Below, piece after piece: positions 5,811-9,434 of a stretch of DNA of 9,434 nucleotides. How positions within the stretch are numbered: position 1 is the stretch's first letter; each line of letters opens with the position of its first letter. The stretch covers positions 1 through 9,434 of the forward strand of contig CAAGFF010000261.1 in the NCBI GenBank assembly GCA_900769055.1. Reading direction: 5' to 3'. A program made the position numbers and the translations under genes. A model generated the notes under the pieces. The model was not told the origin of the DNA, did not search any database, and was given only the letters and a program-made list of their open reading frames with translations. Origin of the DNA: an uncultured Prevotella sp. (GTDB lineage: Bacteria; Bacteroidota; Bacteroidia; Bacteroidales; Bacteroidaceae).

Positions 5811-8153
5811 TTATTTCACGAGAATACACTTTGACAGCTTGCCATTGGCACGTATCACGTATGAGCCTTTGGGGAAGGCTGACAGGTCGACTGTTGCCTC
5901 ATCACCGTTGGTCGTTACGGTTGCCACATGTGTTCCAGACATGGTGAATGCCTCAATCTTGAGCTGTTTCTCTCCTGCAACGAACACCTTCACCTTGCGG
6001 TCGCCGGCAGCAGTAACAACGAGGCGGCTGTTTTCAGACTGCATGTTGCGGATGCCTGTTTCGTCTCCCTTGCGGCGGAGAACCTCCTTTATGCCCTCGT
6101 AGGCATCTATCTTGCCTGCGCCAATCTTGGCTGGCTCAGCCTTGCGCAGGTCATCATCGATAACGGAGGTCTTGCTTATGATGTCCTTTATCTCGTCCAT
6201 GGTGAGCGTTGGATCAGCCTCAAGCCAGAGAGCTATGATACCAGATACAACAGGACATGCCATTGATGTACCAGCTGCCCAAGCGTAAGGGTCTTTCGTG
6301 TCGGCTATGGCTACGGCAGACAGCAGGGTGTCGGCATCAGCCAGACCAACATACTGCATGTAGTATCTGTTCATGGACGACACAATAAAGGCACCAGGCG
6401 CAAGCACGTGGGGTAGGGTGCGGCCATCGATAAGCGTACCATAAGAGGAGAGTGGTGTTACCTCGCCACGTACAACATCGCTACCAGGCTGGCTGTAGGC
6501 AAAACCATCGAGCTGTGCCCAGCTGTCGGTAGTACTGTATGAGCCTACGCAAAGTGTGCTCATGGCTGTTGCCATGTCGCTTACTGAGCCATCGCTCGTT
6601 CCGTCATCCCAGCCTGTTATGCCGTTGTTGTCGAAGGTGGCGGTATATGTTGCGGCAAAGCCATCAATGCGCTGGCCGTCCTCACCAACAATCTCAAAAC
6701 CAAAGCGATATTTGTGGTTGAGATTTTTTTCGGGATTATCAATTACATAGACGTCAATTGTAGCATATCTGCGCATACTTACGGAGTCTATAGTCCAGCT
6801 CATTCCAATGTAGCCGCTGAAATAGTTCTCGAACGATTTATCGACGATGTCAGTATCATACTGCTGGAAGTTTGAGGAGCACCAGTACTGCCATGTACCA
6901 TTGTTGGCTTCTTCTGACATTGGTACCTCAAATCTGCCGGAATAAGTGTTGCGCTCTGTATTGTAGATAACAGCCTGAATCTTGAACGGCTTGGTATCGT
7001 TGCCATAAAAGTCCATCTGGCCGTAGCGTATGTAGGCAGAGCCTTCGTCGTAGGTGTATTCTTCGCCCTCGATGAACGATCTCAGAGTGGTGTCGTTTGC
7101 ATTAAACGTCTTGTGGACAGCCATCTTCAGGTTGCCCTCATTGCCCGATGCAAGCACAATCTTGGCATTCAGCTCCTCGGCAAGGATGTCGAAGAACTGG
7201 CATATTACACCCTTGCCGTCGTGGGTGCCCTGGTTGGTACCGAGAGAGAGGTTTATGACAACAGGCTTCTTTACGTAGTCGGCGTACATGGCAAGGTCCT
7301 CAACGGCCTTGGCAATCTGTATGTCGGTAAGTGAGGTACAGGATGATGCAATGATGTCGGCATCCGTAGCCACTCCGTAATATGGGTTAGACGTGTTGTC
7401 CTCGATTGTTGCGCTATGCATGTTCTCCCCAGCCAGCAGAGCGGCCTTGGTGGCACCCTTGTAGCCTCCAGCCATGATACCCATGGTGTGTGTGCCATGA
7501 TAGGTGGTATTGTTGTCGGTAGTATATTTGGCAATCAGGTCGGGAGTATTGTATGACGTTACTTTCAGATAGTCGTCGTAGCTCGTGAAGTTGTTGTTGA
7601 TGGCCACGGTCTCGAAATATTTCACTCTGCTCTGGCCATTCTCATCCTTGAAGTTGATGTGGTTTATGTCGAAGCCGTTGTCAACGATACCGCACACAAC
7701 ATTCTTTCCAGTATAAGCCTTACTAAGGCCAATGCCCTGCTGAACCTTGTCCACACCAGTAGCCTCGCGTGCATACTTCATGTGTTGCATGACATCCTTT
7801 TCGAGTTGTATGGCGTTGAAGCTCTTCAGCGAGGCCACTCTCTCCACGTCATCAAGGGGAATTGCTATGAAGGCAAAACCAAAACTGGTGCGGATGACGT
7901 TTACTCCCTGTGCCCTTAGGTCGTCTTCGGTTACTCCATCGCTTAGTTTCGCAATTGCGAGAACGCTTGATGCAGGTACGCCAACGTCCTGTTTTATCTT
8001 ACGCAATCCCTTAGCTAATGCAAATGCTGAGGGATTCTTCTGCTCTAAACGTAGCTTGCGTAAAGTGGCCTGACTTGACAGGTCGAGCTTGGACTGAGCC
8101 GATACGGACAAAGTAGCCAAAAGCAAAACTGCTGACAATAATTGTCTTTTCAT
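5811..8153 (-). CDS. Secreted subtilisin-like serine peptidase (family S8) with T9SS-type C-terminal domain
   Basis: 780 residues. The signal peptide is about 1-19, with likely cleavage after VSA. An inhibitor-I9-like propeptide region spans about 60-125. The S8 catalytic domain follows with the complete triad: Asp158 in GIVDNGFD, His219 in HGTHTMGIMAGG and Ser630 in AAGTSMACPVVSG; the oxyanion Asn338 lies in LASGNEGN. About 290 residues separate Asn338 and Ser630, well above a minimal subtilisin, and residues about 345-510 look like an inserted beta-rich domain. The last 70 residues (LVVTAAGDRKV to GSYVIRANGK) resemble a T9SS type A sorting domain. The enzyme should cleave proteins outside the cell; its substrate is unknown. 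It precedes the LRR gene by 27 nt. A terminator lies upstream, so it needs its own promoter within 8154-8220, but I find no good TAnnTTTG box there. The Asp motif is DNG instead of the usual DTG or DSG. Confidence 0.95.
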   Translation of the reverse strand: MKRQLLSAVLLLATLSVSAQSKLDLSSQATLRKLRLEQKNPSAFALAKGLRKIKQDVGVPASSVLAIAKLSDGVTEDDLRAQGVNVIRTSFGFAFIAIPLDDVERVASLKSFNAIQLEKDVMQHMKYAREATGVDKVQQGIGLSKAYTGKNVVCGIVDNGFDINHINFKDENGQSRVKYFETVAINNNFTSYDDYLKVTSYNTPDLIAKYTTDNNTTYHGTHTMGIMAGGYKGATKAALLAGENMHSATIEDNTSNPYYGVATDADIIASSCTSLTDIQIAKAVEDLAMYADYVKKPVVINLSLGTNQGTHDGKGVICQFFDILAEELNAKIVLASGNEGNLKMAVHKTFNANDTTLRSFIEGEEYTYDEGSAYIRYGQMDFYGNDTKPFKIQAVIYNTERNTYSGRFEVPMSEEANNGTWQYWCSSNFQQYDTDIVDKSFENYFSGYIGMSWTIDSVSMRRYATIDVYVIDNPEKNLNHKYRFGFEIVGEDGQRIDGFAATYTATFDNNGITGWDDGTSDGSVSDMATAMSTLCVGSYSTTDSWAQLDGFAYSQPGSDVVRGEVTPLSSYGTLIDGRTLPHVLAPGAFIVSSMNRYYMQYVGLADADTLLSAVAIADTKDPYAWAAGTSMACPVVSGIIALWLEADPTLTMDEIKDIISKTSVIDDDLRKAEPAKIGAGKIDAYEGIKEVLRRKGDETGIRNMQSENSRLVVTAAGDRKVKVFVAGEKQLKIEAFTMSGTHVATVTTNGDEATVDLSAFPKGSYVIRANGKLSKCILVK

Positions 8154-8220
8154 AAATTGTTGTAGTTGGTTTTTGTTTATTTTACTGTTATATCTTTAAT
8201 GATGTGGATAATAGAAACAC

Positions 8221-8268
8221 AAAAAGGGGAATTGACAGAGATTTTACTCGTCTGTCAATACCCACTTT
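8221..8268 (-). terminator. Intrinsic terminator of the beta-repeat protein gene
   Basis: A perfect 9-bp inverted repeat ATTGACAGA (8231-8239) and TCTGTCAAT (8251-8259) surrounds an 11-nt loop. Beyond one A-A mismatch the stem resumes with GGG (8227-8229) pairing to CCC (8261-8263), and A/T pairs add further pairing. In minus-strand RNA the stem ends in CCCC and is directly followed by TTTTTGTGTTTC, the classic Rho-independent layout. It lies 39 nt past the stop of the gene ending at 8307 and 68 nt before the S8 peptidase start, so it separates the two transcripts. Confidence 0.85.
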
Positions 8269-8306
8269 ACTTTAAAAGCTATTATCAACATGAATAATCA
8301 TTATCA

Positions 8307-9434
8307 TTACTTTGTAACGACAACTTTCTTGCCGTTCACGATGTAGAGACCCTTTGCAAGCTTGCTGTTGCCAAGCTCTACGCCCTGCAGGTTATAGACC
8401 TTACCGTTGTTCTTGATTGCAGCATCGATGCTGCTGATGCCAGTCTCAATTTCGTTTACGATATTGATTACGGCCTCGTCCTCAACAACAACTGTTATCA
8501 CGCCGTCCTGGGCATGATACTCCTCATCGCAAACCTTTACGGCAATAGCGCTCTCGTCAGCAGGCTTGATGACTACTGTTGTCTTGCTGCCTGGCAGAAC
8601 CTGTACGCCCTCGTTCCAGTTGGTTGTCTCAACGCCATTGAAGGTTACGGAGGCAACATCTGTTGCGCTAACCTGCTCGCTCAGTACGACTGAGACGTTG
8701 TATACAGATGGCTCGGAAGCGAGATACATCTTGATGTATGAGTCTGCTGCAAGGGTGTTGAATGTGTAGTATGTGGCACCTGTATAGGAAGGGGCAAACT
8801 TGATGTCATTGAGGAATACGGTCATGTATGGTGAGCCGTAAGCGCTCAGCTGCATAGGAATGTCACCCTCGTAGAACATGGCCTCGTTCTCGCCAGTCTG
8901 CAAGGTGAGGGTAGAGCGGTCGTTCCATGTAATCTGAGGAGCACCATTCTGGGCAGCCGATGCGTCGTCAACCCATACGGTAAGCTTCTGGTCGCGGTTG
9001 ATAACGGCAGACTCAATTTTGATGACCATGCCGTCAGTAACGGTTACGGTATATGCTCCATAGTAATCTTTTGTTGCAGGATTGCCGTCAGCTGTTACGG
9101 AGATGATGTAGCAACCGTCATTTGGCTTGATGTAGAGGTTGGGGTTGTTGTCGTTCAGCTCTATCTCGTTGCCAACGATGGTAAGTGGCATACCATTGTC
9201 ATAGTAGCCGTTGAATATCTTTACGTTCTCGGCGTTGTCAATATTTATGGTTGCCTTCAGGGTCTTGTACTTTGTAGCGGTAATGCTGATGACCGTAGCA
9301 GAAGTGATTTCGCCCGTATACTCAGTATTGATGTACTGTGTTACGCCATTTACTGTGAACGAGGTTACGTTGTAGTCGTTCTTGTTGAGCTTTACGGTAA
9401 TCTTCTTTCCTGCCTTGATGTTCATGCCCTCTTC
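8307..9434 (-). CDS. Secreted beta-repeat protein with T9SS-type C-terminal domain (5' end outside window)
   Basis: The frame is open to base 9434 and reads EEG directly before the Met at 9425. That Met sits inside a repeat and has no signal peptide after it, so the true start is almost certainly beyond the right edge; 375 residues are visible. Numbering from that Met, the protein shows a partial repeat (1-50) and three diverged repeats of about 85-95 residues starting near 56 (LKATINIDNAEN), 147 (KLTVWVDDASAA) and 242 (YNVSVVLSEQVS), each ending in a strand such as VIKIESA or YIKMYLAS. Alternating hydrophobic residues imply beta-sandwich domains. The C-terminus (VYNLQGVELG to GLYIVNGKKVVV) is typical of T9SS type A cargo in Prevotella. 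Function is unknown; a cell-surface or secreted role is inferred. The gene ends before a strong terminator, so it is not co-transcribed with the S8 peptidase gene. Confidence 0.88.
   Translation of the reverse strand, partial: EEGMNIKAGKKITVKLNKNDYNVTSFTVNGVTQYINTEYTGEITSATVISITATKYKTLKATINIDNAENVKIFNGYYDNGMPLTIVGNEIELNDNNPNLYIKPNDGCYIISVTADGNPATKDYYGAYTVTVTDGMVIKIESAVINRDQKLTVWVDDASAAQNGAPQITWNDRSTLTLQTGENEAMFYEGDIPMQLSAYGSPYMTVFLNDIKFAPSYTGATYYTFNTLAADSYIKMYLASEPSVYNVSVVLSEQVSATDVASVTFNGVETTNWNEGVQVLPGSKTTVVIKPADESAIAVKVCDEEYHAQDGVITVVVEDEAVINIVNEIETGISSIDAAIKNNGKVYNLQGVELGNSKLAKGLYIVNGKKVVVTK

Noticed and set aside
5752..6266. Plus-strand frames opposite the S8 peptidase C-terminus
   Set aside because: They overlap a conserved T9SS-type domain on the other strand and show no domain or start signal.
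8281..8306. AT-rich inverted repeat ATAAT-C-ATTAT downstream of the beta-repeat gene
   Set aside because: The centre is one base, so it cannot form a hairpin loop, and short AT palindromes are common by chance.
9423..9425. ATG at 9425 as the true start of the beta-repeat protein
   Set aside because: The frame stays open to the window edge, no signal peptide follows this Met, and it lies inside a repeat, so the gene is truncated by the window.

Overview
The window looks like chromosomal DNA of a Bacteroidales bacterium, most like Prevotella. The evidence is a 286-residue primary-type sigma factor without region 1.1, a Bacteroidetes-style promoter (TTTG, 20-bp spacer, TAnnTTTG), weak or absent Shine-Dalgarno sequences, and three secreted proteins whose C-termini resemble type IX secretion (T9SS) type A sorting domains. 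The genus is inferred. Every supported gene lies on the minus strand, so transcription runs from high to low coordinates.

Layout in transcription order (right to left): (1) the 3' part of a large exported beta-repeat protein (8307-9434, 5' end outside the window), followed by a strong intrinsic terminator (8221-8268). (2) A two-gene unit separated by 27 nt: a subtilisin-like S8 peptidase (5811-8153) and a 1231-residue leucine-rich-repeat protein (2088-5783) built from three copies of one module. (3) A 411-bp non-coding region (1677-2087). It holds a previously unrecognised-looking array of seven 22-bp units, a perfect 13-bp hairpin terminator, three dyad-like sites also spaced 22 bp, and a good sigma-factor promoter. 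(4) A probable operon of the sigma factor (816-1676), a small exported protein of unknown function (283-780), and the start of another unknown protein (1-279, continuing past the left edge).

The three long proteins are probably surface or secreted T9SS cargo: a protease, an LRR adhesion or ligand-binding protein, and a beta-repeat protein. The sigma-factor operon is housekeeping-like. The most unusual element is the strictly phased 22-bp array, 1929-2082. It starts 5 nt after the LRR stop codon and lies before the putative terminator, so it would form the 3' UTR of the S8-LRR transcript while also sitting upstream of the sigma-factor promoter. Its core CASCNNGSTG is dyad-symmetric as a consensus, and the period is not a multiple of three, so it is not a coding repeat.
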